Of a stretch of 64,000 nt of DNA, positions 44,811-52,434 are shown one piece after another. The notes beneath the pieces are model-generated. The model ran no database searches, was not told where the DNA came from, and worked only from the letters and a program-made list of their open reading frames with translations. The stretch spans positions 62,001 through 126,000 of the forward strand of contig JBFWWP010000017.1 in the NCBI GenBank assembly GCA_050246115.1, read 5' to 3'. The position numbers and the translations under genes are program-made. Within the stretch, counting starts at the first letter, position 1. Every line of letters begins with the position of its first letter. Source of the stretch: JBFWWP01 sp050246115 (lineage in GTDB: Bacteria > Planctomycetota > UBA8108 > UBA1146 > JAJFFE01).

Positions 44811-45004
44811 GCTCCGGGTTTGCGATCCAACCCCCGGCGTGCTGTCGACCGGGCGGCAGCAGAGGAGTCCTGACGCTCGCCGATTCGCGAGCGGTGGGTA
44901 GGGTTGCGACCCGGGCCCGACCCGGATATGACACTGCCGAACGGGCCAACGATGCTCGCCCGGCCTCGCCGGGTTCGTACCCACGCCGGAAGGAGCCTGT
45001 CCTC

Positions 45005-45865
45005 GTGGCAAACCGTACTGCATTTGCGTCCAAGTCGACTTCCAAGTCCAACCGCGTTTCCTGGACCGGAGCTTGGGTCGTTGCCCTCGTCGCGGTGCTG
45101 GCGACCGTCGGGTGCTCCCCCAACAAACGCTTCGTGCCCGGGCCGGGTGGCATGCTCGAGTTCGAGCCGGACCTCCCCGCACCCAGCAGCGACGAGTACC
45201 TACAGGACGGTCTCGACATCCGCATGTTCTCCGCCGATATCGACGACGACGAGTTCAAGTCGGCGCTCGCGGCTCGCATCAAGGACCAAGCCTCGCGCGC
45301 CGGCACCGAGTTCAAGAGCGTTCGCGGCACCGGCAAAAAACCGGTGTACAGCATCAAGATCACCCAGCTCGACCAGCAAGAGGGCGCGAACTTCAGCGCC
45401 ATCGGCGGGATCACCGGCGCCATTGGCGGCGCCGTCGTCGGCTACAACGTGAGCGGCAGCCATCGCGGTCGCAACGCTTGGATCGGTGGGGGAGCCGGGG
45501 CACTTCTGCTCGCCTGGATGTTCGGCGAGGAGCACTATGGGTGGACGTTCCTCGTAGAGTTGTCGCAGCGCACCTCGGAGGAGGGCCAGGCGGTCATTCA
45601 GAACAAGAAGGGTGGAGTCAAAGTAGAGCAGGCGGGTTCGGAAGACGTCGACACCGGTCGCATTTCGACTTTCTCCGACCTCGAGGCAGCCACCAAGGAC
45701 GTCACCTTCAACGTGAAGTCGAATACCTACCGGCAAGCCCGGAGCTTCTCGGTCTTCGTGAAGGGTTCTCGGGTCTTGCTGAACAAGCAGAAGGCGGCGA
45801 ACGCTGCCAAGGCGCTGATGCTCGACAAGCTCCCCGACTACCTCTTCTCGGAGCCGTTGTTCTAG
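45005..45865 (+). CDS. Putative lipoprotein with glycine-zipper segment
   Basis: 286 residues from GTG 45005, with AAGGAG nine bases upstream. The signal sequence ends in a lipobox ATVGC (C37). The middle contains a Gly-rich zipper-like segment (GGITGAIGGAVVGYNVSG and GGGAGALLLAWMFG) that could insert into or lie along a membrane. This is flanked by charged alpha/beta regions. I do not recognise a family. Position after the epimerase gene (194 bases) does not define a pathway. It is followed by repeat palindromes. Confidence 0.75.
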   Translation: MANRTAFASKSTSKSNRVSWTGAWVVALVAVLATVGCSPNKRFVPGPGGMLEFEPDLPAPSSDEYLQDGLDIRMFSADIDDDEFKSALAARIKDQASRAGTEFKSVRGTGKKPVYSIKITQLDQQEGANFSAIGGITGAIGGAVVGYNVSGSHRGRNAWIGGGAGALLLAWMFGEEHYGWTFLVELSQRTSEEGQAVIQNKKGGVKVEQAGSEDVDTGRISTFSDLEAATKDVTFNVKSNTYRQARSFSVFVKGSRVLLNKQKAANAAKALMLDKLPDYLFSEPLF

Positions 45866-45866
45866 T

Positions 45867-45898
45867 CCCAAAGCAAGCGCGTGCGCGCTAGCTTCGGG
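45867..45898. repeat. Palindromic intergenic element, locus 2 (hairpin I)
   Basis: CCCAAAGCAAGCGCG and a near-complement CGCGCTAGCTTCGGG form an imperfect hairpin, beginning two bases after the lipoprotein stop. Same AAGCAAGCGC core as at 32859 and 58596. Confidence 0.8.
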
Positions 45899-45912
45899 CC
45901 TAGGTTCATCTC

Positions 45913-45936
45913 GAGGGGGCTTTCGAAAGCCCCCTC
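45913..45936. repeat. Palindromic intergenic element, locus 2 (hairpin II)
   Basis: A perfect 24-base palindrome (GAGGGGGCTTTC then its complement), matching the GGGGGCTTTCGCAAAGCCCCC hairpin at 58028-58050. A third, GC-rich hairpin (CGCGGCCTCGGCGAAGCCGCGG) adjoins it. Could also act as a terminator for the lipoprotein gene. Confidence 0.85.
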
Positions 45937-45986
45937 GCGGCCTCGGCGAAGCCGCGGTCTGAGTCAGGCAGTCCGAAAGAGGAACC

Positions 45987-46406
45987 ATGAGCGCCGAGCA
46001 GGGTTTCATGAGCGACCGGGCGCCCGAGCCGGTCGGCCCGTATCCGCATGCGCGCCAGGTCGGTAACCTCCTGTTCCTCTCGGGAGTTGGCCCTCGGGCT
46101 CGCGGCCAAGCGAAGATTCCCGGCGTGGAACTCGACGCCCACGGGAACATTCTCTCGTACGACATCGAGGCGCAGTGTCGCTCGGTGTTTCAGAACGTGC
46201 GCAGCGTTCTGGAAGACGCCGGATCGGACTGGGAGAAGATCGTCGATGTCACGGTGTTCCTGACCAACATGAAACGCGACTTCGCGACCTACAACCGGCT
46301 CTACGCGGAGTACTTTCGGCACAACCGTCCAACGCGGACCACGGTGGAGATCAACGCGTTGCCGACGCCCATTGCGATCGAACTCAAGGTCATCGCAACG
46401 GTGTAG
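45987..46406 (+). CDS. RidA/YjgF-family protein, probable 2-aminomuconate deaminase
   Basis: 139 residues from ATG 45987 (AGAGGA upstream). RidA-family trimeric deaminase fold: PVGPYPHARQVGNLLFLSGVGP, an acidic insert (GVELDAHGNILSYDIEAQ), SVFQNVRSVLEDAGSDWEKIVDVTVFLTNM and TRTTVEINALPTPIAIEL. The GVEVD/GVELD...DI.AQ segment and HxxP-like C-terminus resemble the NbaF-type 2-aminomuconate deaminases of the 2-nitrobenzoate and kynurenine degradation clusters. The nearby 2-aminomuconate semialdehyde dehydrogenase gene fits that role. A generic enamine/imine deaminase function cannot be ruled out. Confidence 0.82.
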   Translation: MSAEQGFMSDRAPEPVGPYPHARQVGNLLFLSGVGPRARGQAKIPGVELDAHGNILSYDIEAQCRSVFQNVRSVLEDAGSDWEKIVDVTVFLTNMKRDFATYNRLYAEYFRHNRPTRTTVEINALPTPIAIELKVIATV

Positions 46407-46436
46407 TTCCAAACCTCAGCGGAGTGGCGCTCTGCG

Positions 46437-47126
46437 TTACGGGTCGTTCGGTGGGGCCGGATCGACATCTGGGACGAGGATTGCCGCGCGCGCCAACTTG
46501 CGTCCACCAGCGGTCAGTCGATAGCGTACGCTCGGCGGTACATCGTCGTACACCACCCGCGCCAGCATCCCCTCCTCGATGAGCTGCCGCAAAGCCTGGT
46601 TGAGAGCGCGCGCGGTCACGCCGTCGAGCGCGTGCTGCAGCTCCCCGAAGCGTTGCTTCCCGGCATGCAGTGCGGCGAGGCAAGCGAGCGCCCACTTGCG
46701 GAGCACCAGATCCCGTGCGCCAGCGCGATCGGCGAGCGCCAGCATGCGCGTGCACCAGCGCCCCACTTCCCGTCCGCAGTCGGAAAGCAGGAGTTCGGGC
46801 CGCAAGGGGTGACCGTAGCCGGGGTTCCAGCGAACGAGTCCGCGATCGACGAGGCCATCGATCGTGCGGTGAAGCGAAGGGCGCGTGACCCCGAGGAGCT
46901 GCAGCAACGGCGCGACTCGGCCCATGGACGTGCCGCGCTGCAAAGCGTCGAGGACGGGCACGCTCCACCGGTAATGGCAGAGCAACGACAGGCTGCGCGG
47001 GGCCCGATCGGCGGGGGTCACGGCCGCGTCCGGCTCGGGGGCCGGCCGGGATCGCCGCGCATTCTCCGTCGTGGACGACCGCGCACGGGAGTCACTGGGT
47101 TCGTCTCGAGTTCGCACGGTTGACAT
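46437..47126 (-). CDS. Transcription regulator with two HxlR-type winged-helix domains
   Basis: 229 residues from ATG 47126. After a 40-residue disordered, Arg/Pro-rich start there are two winged-helix domains. The first (about 45-130) has CHYRWSVPVLDALQRGTSMG and TRPSLHRTIDGLVDRGLV. The second (about 135-220) has LVLRKWALACLAALHAGKQRFGELQHALDGVTARALNQALRQLIEEGML and a PPSVRYRLTAGGRKLA end, which is classical HxlR. HxlR proteins are normally single-domain dimers of about 110 residues, so this is a fused, single-chain version. It is divergent from the VOC gene, and the shared promoter holds a palindrome, so it probably controls both. Confidence 0.85.
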   Translation of the reverse strand: MSTVRTRDEPSDSRARSSTTENARRSRPAPEPDAAVTPADRAPRSLSLLCHYRWSVPVLDALQRGTSMGRVAPLLQLLGVTRPSLHRTIDGLVDRGLVRWNPGYGHPLRPELLLSDCGREVGRWCTRMLALADRAGARDLVLRKWALACLAALHAGKQRFGELQHALDGVTARALNQALRQLIEEGMLARVVYDDVPPSVRYRLTAGGRKLARAAILVPDVDPAPPNDP

Positions 47127-47167
47127 ACAAGTATACGCACTATACAAATGATCCGCGTGACCTGCAA
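47120..47167. promoter_or_regulatory. Overlapping divergent promoters with a palindromic operator candidate
   Basis: On the minus strand, TTGCAG (47162-47167) and TATAGT (47139-47144) are 17 bases apart and would drive the HxlR gene with a leader of only a few bases. On the plus strand, a perfect TTGACA (47120-47125) is followed at 15 bases by TATACA (47141-47146), driving the VOC gene. The palindrome GTATA-CGCAC-TATAC (47131-47145) sits across both -10 regions. The stretch is strikingly AT-rich for this genome. Confidence 0.65.
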
Positions 47168-47201
47168 CCCCTCCTCGCAGCGTCCGCAGGAAGGACGGAA
47201 C

Positions 47202-47579
47202 ATGGACTTGGGTTTCGACGGCGGCTTGACGTGTGCGTTTGGCGTCAAGGACTTCGACCGCTCGGCCGCGTGGTATCAGGAGCACCTGGGATGCGAACTC
47301 GTTTACAAGGTAGACGAGATGGGTTGGGGCGAACTCAAGTCGCCGGTTCCTGGCGTCATGATCGGGCTGTCACAGGTCGCCAAGGTCGAGGTCGAGGGTG
47401 GCCCCACCTTGACTTTCGGGGTCAAGGACATCGATGGGGCGCGTCGGCGCCTGGAATCGAAAGGAGTGCGCTTCGACGGCGACACCATCACGATTCCCGA
47501 CTTGGTGAGGCTCGCGACGTTCTACGACATCGACGGGCACAAACTCATGCTGTATCAATCCCTGGGGGCGCCAGGCTAG
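47202..47579 (+). CDS. VOC-superfamily (glyoxalase/bleomycin-resistance-like) protein
   Basis: 125 residues from ATG 47202, chosen because AGGAAGGA lies just before it; an upstream in-frame ATG at 47148 overlaps the promoter region. Two beta-alpha-beta-beta-beta modules are seen: CAFGVKDFDRSAAWYQEHLGCEL and TLTFGVKDIDGARRRLESKGVRF, with LATFYDIDGHKLMLYQ at the end. Typical metal-binding positions may include the second-module Glu/His-type residues, but they are not certain here. VOC proteins include glyoxalases, ring-cleaving dioxygenases and drug-binding proteins. Control by a divergent HxlR regulator fits response to a reactive small molecule such as an aldehyde. Confidence 0.85.
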   Translation: MDLGFDGGLTCAFGVKDFDRSAAWYQEHLGCELVYKVDEMGWGELKSPVPGVMIGLSQVAKVEVEGGPTLTFGVKDIDGARRRLESKGVRFDGDTITIPDLVRLATFYDIDGHKLMLYQSLGAPG

Positions 47580-47969
47580 GAAGCGGTCAAGAGCCGCAAC
47601 TCGACGAGCGGTTGGGCGAGGCTGCGCCAGGTCGCGCGAGGCGCTCCGGACGGGGTGCGAGGAAGAAGGTCGTAGGGGTCGAGTTGTTGGGCGGCGTCGG
47701 GCCGGCTACCTGGAGGTCCCGTGGCGCCTGCCGGATGCGGACAGCCCTGTCCGCATCCTTCTCTTCCCTTTTCGTTCGGCTTCGTTCGGCGCCCTAGCGT
47801 TGTTTCGGCGCCCTCGCACCATCGCGGCGCATAGCACGAGCCCACGCCTTTCGCACGCCCTCGCGCGCCCTTGGAGCGCGGACAGCCTGTCCGCATCTCC
47901 CTGTTCCTTTCCGGGCTCGCGTCCGAGCGAACGCTCGAGGACGCCGCCCGTCGAACTCGCCTCACGGCC
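47580..47969. other. Convergent intergenic region with two hairpins
   Basis: No gene. One terminator-like hairpin is listed at 47733-47758. A second small hairpin with the same GCGGACA...TGTCCGC arms is at 47878-47894. Between them the sequence is C/T-rich with repeated TTCGGCGCC motifs. Confidence 0.6.
47733..47758 (+). terminator. Rho-independent terminator candidate after the VOC gene
   Basis: GGATGCGGACA (47733-47743) pairs perfectly with 47748-47758 and is followed by TTCTCTTCCCTTTTC. It lies about 150 bases after the VOC stop. Confidence 0.65.
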
Positions 47970-49415
47970 TCACGACTTGATGCAGATGTTCTTCGCCTCG
48001 GTGAAGAATCGCAGCGCTTCGTCGCCGCCCTCGCGGCCCACGCCGCTCTGCTTCATGCCTCCGAAGGGGACGCGCAGGTCGCGGAGCAACCAGCAGTTGA
48101 CCCAGATCACCCCGGCATCGAGCGCGGCAGAGACACGCTGCGCGCGAGTGAGGCTCCGCGTCCAAACGGTGGCCGCGAGCCCGTAGGGGGTGCCGTTGGC
48201 GATGGCAATCGCTTCGGCGTCGTCACGAAACGGGATCACCGATACCACTGGACCGAAGATCTCTTCCTGGTTGATCCGGCAGCTGGGCCCGAGTCCGGTG
48301 ATCACCGTCGGCTCGAAGAAGTAACCGTCACGGCAGCGTTCCCCGACGTCGGCAGGGGCCTTGCCGCCGCACTCGATGCGTCCTCCTTCGGCGCGGGCGA
48401 GCTCGACGTAGGACCGCACCTTCTCGCGATGATCGTGTGAGATCAGCGAGCCCTGCTCGGTGTCGCTCGCGAGCGGGTCGCCGATGCGCAGCTTGCGGGC
48501 GGCGGCGCTCAGTCGCGCGACGAATTCGTCGTGCACCGACTCTTCGACGAGGATCCGCGACCCACACAGGCAGATCTGGCCTTGATTGGCGAACGACGAG
48601 CGCAGCGAGGTACGGATGGCCTCATCGAGATCCGCGTCGGCGAACACCAGGTTCGGGTTCTTGCCGCCCAGCTCGAGGCTGACCTTCTTGAAGTGTGGGG
48701 CCGCGGCGATGGCGACCCGGGCACCGGTTGCGGTGCCCCCCGTGAAGGAGATCGTCGGAACTCGGGGGTGCGAAGTGATGGCCTCGCCGACCTTGGCACC
48801 GAGTCCGTGGACCACATTGAACACTCCGGCCGGGATGCCCGCCGCACGCACGATGGGCCCGAGCAGGGAGGCGGTGAGCGGCGTCAACTCGGACGGTTTG
48901 GCGACGACCGTGTTGCCCGTCGCGAGCGCCGGGGCGATCTTCCACGTGAACAAGTAGAGGGGGAGATTCCACGGAGAGATCAGCCCTGCCACCCCGCGCG
49001 GTTGACGGGTGGTGTAGTTCAGCGCGACGTCGTCCATCGCGTGGGCCTCGGTGTGCGTATGCAGAATGGCCGTGGCGAAGAACCGGAGATTGGAGATGGC
49101 GCGCGGAATGTCCAACGATCGCGAGACGGAGATGGGTTTCCCGCTGTCCATCGTTTCGGCGCGAGCGAACTCTTCGAGGCGCTGCTCGATCCCGTCGGCC
49201 ACCGCGAGCAGCATGCGCGATCGTTCGGCTGCGGACGTGTGGGCCCAACTGGGGAACGCGGCCTGTGCTGCCTCGACCGCGCGCGCGACATCGCGTGCGT
49301 CGCTGTCCGCAACCCGAGCGTGGACCTTGCCTGTCGCAGGCTCGAAGTCTTCGAGGTAGGTACCGCCGATGGGGGCCGCTGCCTCGCCGCCGATGAAGTT
49401 GTCGATGGTGAGCAT
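47970..49415 (-). CDS. 2-aminomuconate semialdehyde dehydrogenase-like aldehyde dehydrogenase
   Basis: 481 residues from ATG 49415. Full-length NAD-dependent ALDH: oxyanion Asn in SPWNLPL, FTGGTATG nucleotide loop, general-base Glu in VSLELGGKN, nucleophilic Cys in QGQICLCGSR, and EEIFGPV. The motif CWLLRDLRVPFGGMKQSGVGREGG near the C-terminus is characteristic of the 2-hydroxymuconic/2-aminomuconic semialdehyde dehydrogenase group (ALDH8-like). It would oxidise 2-aminomuconate semialdehyde, the ACMSD product, to 2-aminomuconate. It follows the SDR gene by five bases. The assignment among muconic-semialdehyde enzymes rests on the presence of ACMSD and the RidA-like deaminase in the window. 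Confidence 0.9.
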   Translation of the reverse strand: MLTIDNFIGGEAAAPIGGTYLEDFEPATGKVHARVADSDARDVARAVEAAQAAFPSWAHTSAAERSRMLLAVADGIEQRLEEFARAETMDSGKPISVSRSLDIPRAISNLRFFATAILHTHTEAHAMDDVALNYTTRQPRGVAGLISPWNLPLYLFTWKIAPALATGNTVVAKPSELTPLTASLLGPIVRAAGIPAGVFNVVHGLGAKVGEAITSHPRVPTISFTGGTATGARVAIAAAPHFKKVSLELGGKNPNLVFADADLDEAIRTSLRSSFANQGQICLCGSRILVEESVHDEFVARLSAAARKLRIGDPLASDTEQGSLISHDHREKVRSYVELARAEGGRIECGGKAPADVGERCRDGYFFEPTVITGLGPSCRINQEEIFGPVVSVIPFRDDAEAIAIANGTPYGLAATVWTRSLTRAQRVSAALDAGVIWVNCWLLRDLRVPFGGMKQSGVGREGGDEALRFFTEAKNICIKS

Positions 49416-49420
49416 GGGCC

Positions 49421-50221
49421 TCAGATCGAGTGGAGGCGACCGCCGTCGACCGGCAGGCTCACCCCGTTCACATAGGACGCCGCCGGTGAACACAGGAATC
49501 CCACCACGGACGCGATCTCCTCGGGGCGCGCGAAACGCCCGGCCGGCACTTGTCGGCGCATGGCTTCGGCCACGTCCGTCGAGTTTCGCCCTTCTCGCTG
49601 TGCGCGGTTCGCAATCAGTGCCGTCAGACGCGCGGTGTCCGTGAAGCCAGGCAGAACGTTGTTCACCGTGATGCCGTAAGGGGCTAGCTCCCGCGACAAC
49701 GTCTTCGCCCAGCTTGCGACCGCGCCGCGGATCGTGTTCGAAACTCCGAGATTCTCGATCGGCTCCCGGACCGAGGTCGAGATGATGTTCACGATGCGCC
49801 CATAGCGATCCTGACGCATCCCCGGGACCAACAGTTGCGCCAGGATCTGGTTGCAGACCACGTGGTGCTCGAGAGCGGTCACGAAAGCTGCTGGATCGGC
49901 ATCCAGGATGGGGCCCGCCGGCGGTCCGCCGGTGTTGTTGATCAGGATGTGCTGAGCTCCGGCCACGCGAACTTCGGTGGCGACGAGGTCCCGCAGCGTG
50001 CGTGGGTCCGCGAAGTCGACGCAGATCATCGCGTGGAGCTGATCGCTCGGTGTGGGGAGCTCGCCCAGAGTTTGTTGGAGCGCTTCCTCGCTGCGTGCCA
50101 CCAGCGTCACCGACGCCCCGCGGGCCGCGAGTTCCATGGCGCAGGCCTTGCCAATGCCCTGGCTACTGCCGCACACCAAGGCGCGGCGCTCGATGAGGTC
50201 CAAAGCGGGGGTCTCCTTCAC
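49421..50221 (-). CDS. SDR-family protein of the BKR-like type lacking the usual catalytic Tyr/Lys
   Basis: 266 residues from GTG 50221, which overlaps the DUF1573 stop by four bases. The Rossmann start VCGSSQGIGKACAMELA and the end PVDGGRLHSI are ordinary SDR. Where classical members have Tyr-x3-Lys, this one has the segment LGVSNTIRGAVASWAKTL, i.e. Ser and Arg at those positions. This pattern belongs to the group of FabG-like SDRs described as lacking the standard catalytic tetrad. Such SDRs recur, in my memory, beside ACMSD and AMS dehydrogenase in kynurenine/2-aminomuconate clusters, which fits here. The reaction is unknown. Confidence 0.85.
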   Translation of the reverse strand: MKETPALDLIERRALVCGSSQGIGKACAMELAARGASVTLVARSEEALQQTLGELPTPSDQLHAMICVDFADPRTLRDLVATEVRVAGAQHILINNTGGPPAGPILDADPAAFVTALEHHVVCNQILAQLLVPGMRQDRYGRIVNIISTSVREPIENLGVSNTIRGAVASWAKTLSRELAPYGITVNNVLPGFTDTARLTALIANRAQREGRNSTDVAEAMRRQVPAGRFARPEEIASVVGFLCSPAASYVNGVSLPVDGGRLHSI

Positions 50222-51294
50222 TGGCGGCCAAATTTCGCGAACACCTTGAGTTCCTGGCGCGGCAGCGCGGGGTCATCGGTCTCGATGATCAGCCGGGCAT
50301 CGACATGGGTGATCTGTGGATAGGTCAGGACGCTCAGGATGACCTCGTAGTGGCTGCCCTCGGTCACGGTCTTCGTCTCGAGCGCAAACACGCCCTCGGG
50401 TGCTCCTTCGAGCCGCGTGGACGTGATCGTGAAACGGCGGTTGGCATTGAGCGACTTGACGCGAATCGAGCGCTCGATGCGCGTTTCGCGCTTCTCGAAG
50501 AGAGCATCGGTATCGCGGCTGAGGAACGACACGTTGAGCGCTGGGGTGATCGTCACGTAGTTGAGGGTCTCGACGTCGACCGGAATGAACGGCGTGATGG
50601 TCGTTCCATCGCTCATCGTGAAGGTCAACTTGAGGTAGTCGGGCTTCTTCTCGGCCGTCGTGCCGGCCACCTTCTCGAGCACGATCTTGGTGCCGCCGTG
50701 GGCGACCTTCGCCATCTCTTTGACCGTGAACAGGGAGAACGCCGAGGTCGCGTCCGCGACGTCGAAGGTCAAGTCGGTCGCGGGGTAGAGCACTACGTCA
50801 GTGGTCGTCGTCTCCCCAATGACCGAGCGGAGCACGGGGCTTCGTGGATTGGCATTGAAGGCCAGCTTGATGGCGCCACCGTACCAGATCTTCGCTTCCG
50901 GGGTGTCGGGATCGTTCGTGTGGATGGTGGCGTCCTTCTCGGTGCTCCCCACCTTGATTTTGTTGCTGTCGAAGATCAGGGTCAGCTTGCCTTGGCCCCC
51001 AGCGGGGATCTCGGGGTCGTACTCGAAGGTCGAACAGTGGCACTTCGTGGTCACGTTGCGGATCGCGAGCGGCTGGTCCCCGAGGTTTTCGACGATGAAC
51101 TCCTGACGGAGGGTGGTCCCCTGGAGGATCGCATCCCAGTAGTAGCTGACCACGGGCATGTGGATGCGGGGCTTTCCGGTGACCCGTTCGGGGCCGGAGT
51201 CTTGTGCCGTGACGCCCGGTGCGGTCGTGAGGCTCAGGGCGAACAGAGCGACGACGAGGGGTAGGGGACGATGGTACGGGTTCGTTGAGCTCAT
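50218..51294 (-). CDS. Secreted DUF1573-containing protein
   Basis: 358 residues from ATG 51294; the signal peptide ends near GVTAQ. Residues about 60-140 match the DUF1573/ASPM-SPD-2-like beta-sandwich pattern (LRQEFIVENLGDQPLAIRNVTTKCHCSTFEYD, IPAGGQGKLTLIFDSN, ATIHTNDPDTPE) with the characteristic KCHCS motif. A second, weaker beta-sandwich fills the C-terminal half. Such proteins are common and numerous in Planctomycetes and Bacteroidetes secretomes, function unknown. The stop overlaps the SDR start, so a secreted structural-type protein is curiously coupled to two cytoplasmic catabolic enzymes. Confidence 0.85.
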   Translation of the reverse strand: MSSTNPYHRPLPLVVALFALSLTTAPGVTAQDSGPERVTGKPRIHMPVVSYYWDAILQGTTLRQEFIVENLGDQPLAIRNVTTKCHCSTFEYDPEIPAGGQGKLTLIFDSNKIKVGSTEKDATIHTNDPDTPEAKIWYGGAIKLAFNANPRSPVLRSVIGETTTTDVVLYPATDLTFDVADATSAFSLFTVKEMAKVAHGGTKIVLEKVAGTTAEKKPDYLKLTFTMSDGTTITPFIPVDVETLNYVTITPALNVSFLSRDTDALFEKRETRIERSIRVKSLNANRRFTITSTRLEGAPEGVFALETKTVTEGSHYEVILSVLTYPQITHVDARLIIETDDPALPRQELKVFAKFGRQ

Positions 51295-51675
51295 GGGTGC
51301 TTCCGATTCCAGCGAGGGGCTTGGCTGCGCGAGCGACGGGGTCCGAACCCCCGACGAGCGTTGGCTCCTGAACCCGGTCCAAGCGCTGCGGGTTCGTACA
51401 CTAAGGTAGTCTCCAGGGGGCGGGTTCGGAACCCCGGTTTGGACCCGGAGTCGGGGGGCTCTCATTCCCGTACTCGTGCCGTTGCGCGCTTGCCCCCCCT
51501 AATGACGAGTCGGCGGGCCGAGACCTGGAGGTTCGGCGCCCCGCCGGGTAGTCTCGGGGGGTCGGGACGCGCGGACGGGGGACGCGCCGACAGGGATGGT
51601 GCGGGATTCAGCCGGTCCCGACGGCTGGGTAGGCGATCGCCGCCCCGGAGAGGGGCAAGAGAAGGAGTTTCGAGG
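51295..51675. other. Divergent intergenic region between the DUF1573 and NfuA genes
   Basis: No gene. A GGGGTCCGAACCCCC motif around 51338-51352 resembles a tRNA T-arm, but no cloverleaf can be built. GAAGGAG at 51661-51667 precedes the NfuA start. Confidence 0.4.
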
Positions 51676-52272
51676 ATGCTCGAACCGCTGCGCTTGGAGA
51701 TCGAGGACGTCCCCGAGAGCTCCGACACCTGTGTCGTCGTGGTGAACCGTCCGGTTGCGCCCGGGGCACCCCTCTATTACTCGACGGTCGAGGAGGCCGC
51801 CGACAACGAACTCGCGCGCCGGCTGCTCCAGGCCGGCGGCCTCGAGGCGGTCTTGCTGCAGGACACCATCACGCTGCTGAAGCCGGTCGAGGGCGTTCGC
51901 TGGGCCGAAGTGCTCCCCGGTGCAGAGCAGATCATTCGCGCCCACTTCGACGCCCTGGATGCTGCTCGAGCCGCTGCGGATCGAGACATGACCGCCGCCG
52001 AGGAAGCGCTGGCGGAGAACGTCCAAGCCGTCTTGGACGCGGAGATCAACCCCATGGTCGCGTCCCACGGCGGGGTGATTCAGGTGCTCGCGGTGAAGGA
52101 TCGCACCCTCTTCGTCCACATGGGGGGCGGCTGCCAGGGCTGCGCCATGTCGACCGCAACGCTCAAGCAGGGCGTCGAGACCGCGGTACGCCGGCACTTC
52201 GCCGAGATCGAGTCCGTGCTCGATACCACCGATCACGCGGCCGGCGCGAATCCCTACTACCGGGGGCGTTGA
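51676..52272 (+). CDS. nfuA: NfuA-type Fe-S cluster carrier
   Basis: 198 residues from ATG 51676 (GAAGGAG upstream). It has a degenerate A-type N-terminal domain (Nfu_N-like; VVVNRPVAPGAPLYYSTVEEA, LARRLLQAGGLEAVLLQDTITLLK). This is followed by a C-terminal NifU-like thioredoxin-fold domain with the cluster-binding CxxC in GGGCQGCAMSTATLKQGVE (around residues 154-157) and the usual INPMVASHGGVIQVL start. It carries a [4Fe-4S] cluster to apo-enzymes. Stand-alone gene; not linked to Suf or Isc genes in this window. Confidence 0.9.
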   Translation: MLEPLRLEIEDVPESSDTCVVVVNRPVAPGAPLYYSTVEEAADNELARRLLQAGGLEAVLLQDTITLLKPVEGVRWAEVLPGAEQIIRAHFDALDAARAAADRDMTAAEEALAENVQAVLDAEINPMVASHGGVIQVLAVKDRTLFVHMGGGCQGCAMSTATLKQGVETAVRRHFAEIESVLDTTDHAAGANPYYRGR

Positions 52273-52434
52273 ATTCGCGCCGTAGACGGGGTCGCGAGGG
52301 CCGTTGTACTGAGCGGCTCCGCGACCGGTGTCGGCAGTCGAGCCAGCCATTTTCCGGATCGGCCGAATCTGACCCAAATCGACGGCAAGATGTCGAAGTT
52401 GTTCTTGGGCGACTCCTTAGAGAAGCGCGCGGGG

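Noticed and set aside
51330..51370. tRNA T-arm-like GGGGGTTCGGACCCCG on the minus strand
   Set aside because: The loop lacks the TTCRA consensus and no anticodon arm or 7-bp acceptor stem can be drawn around it.
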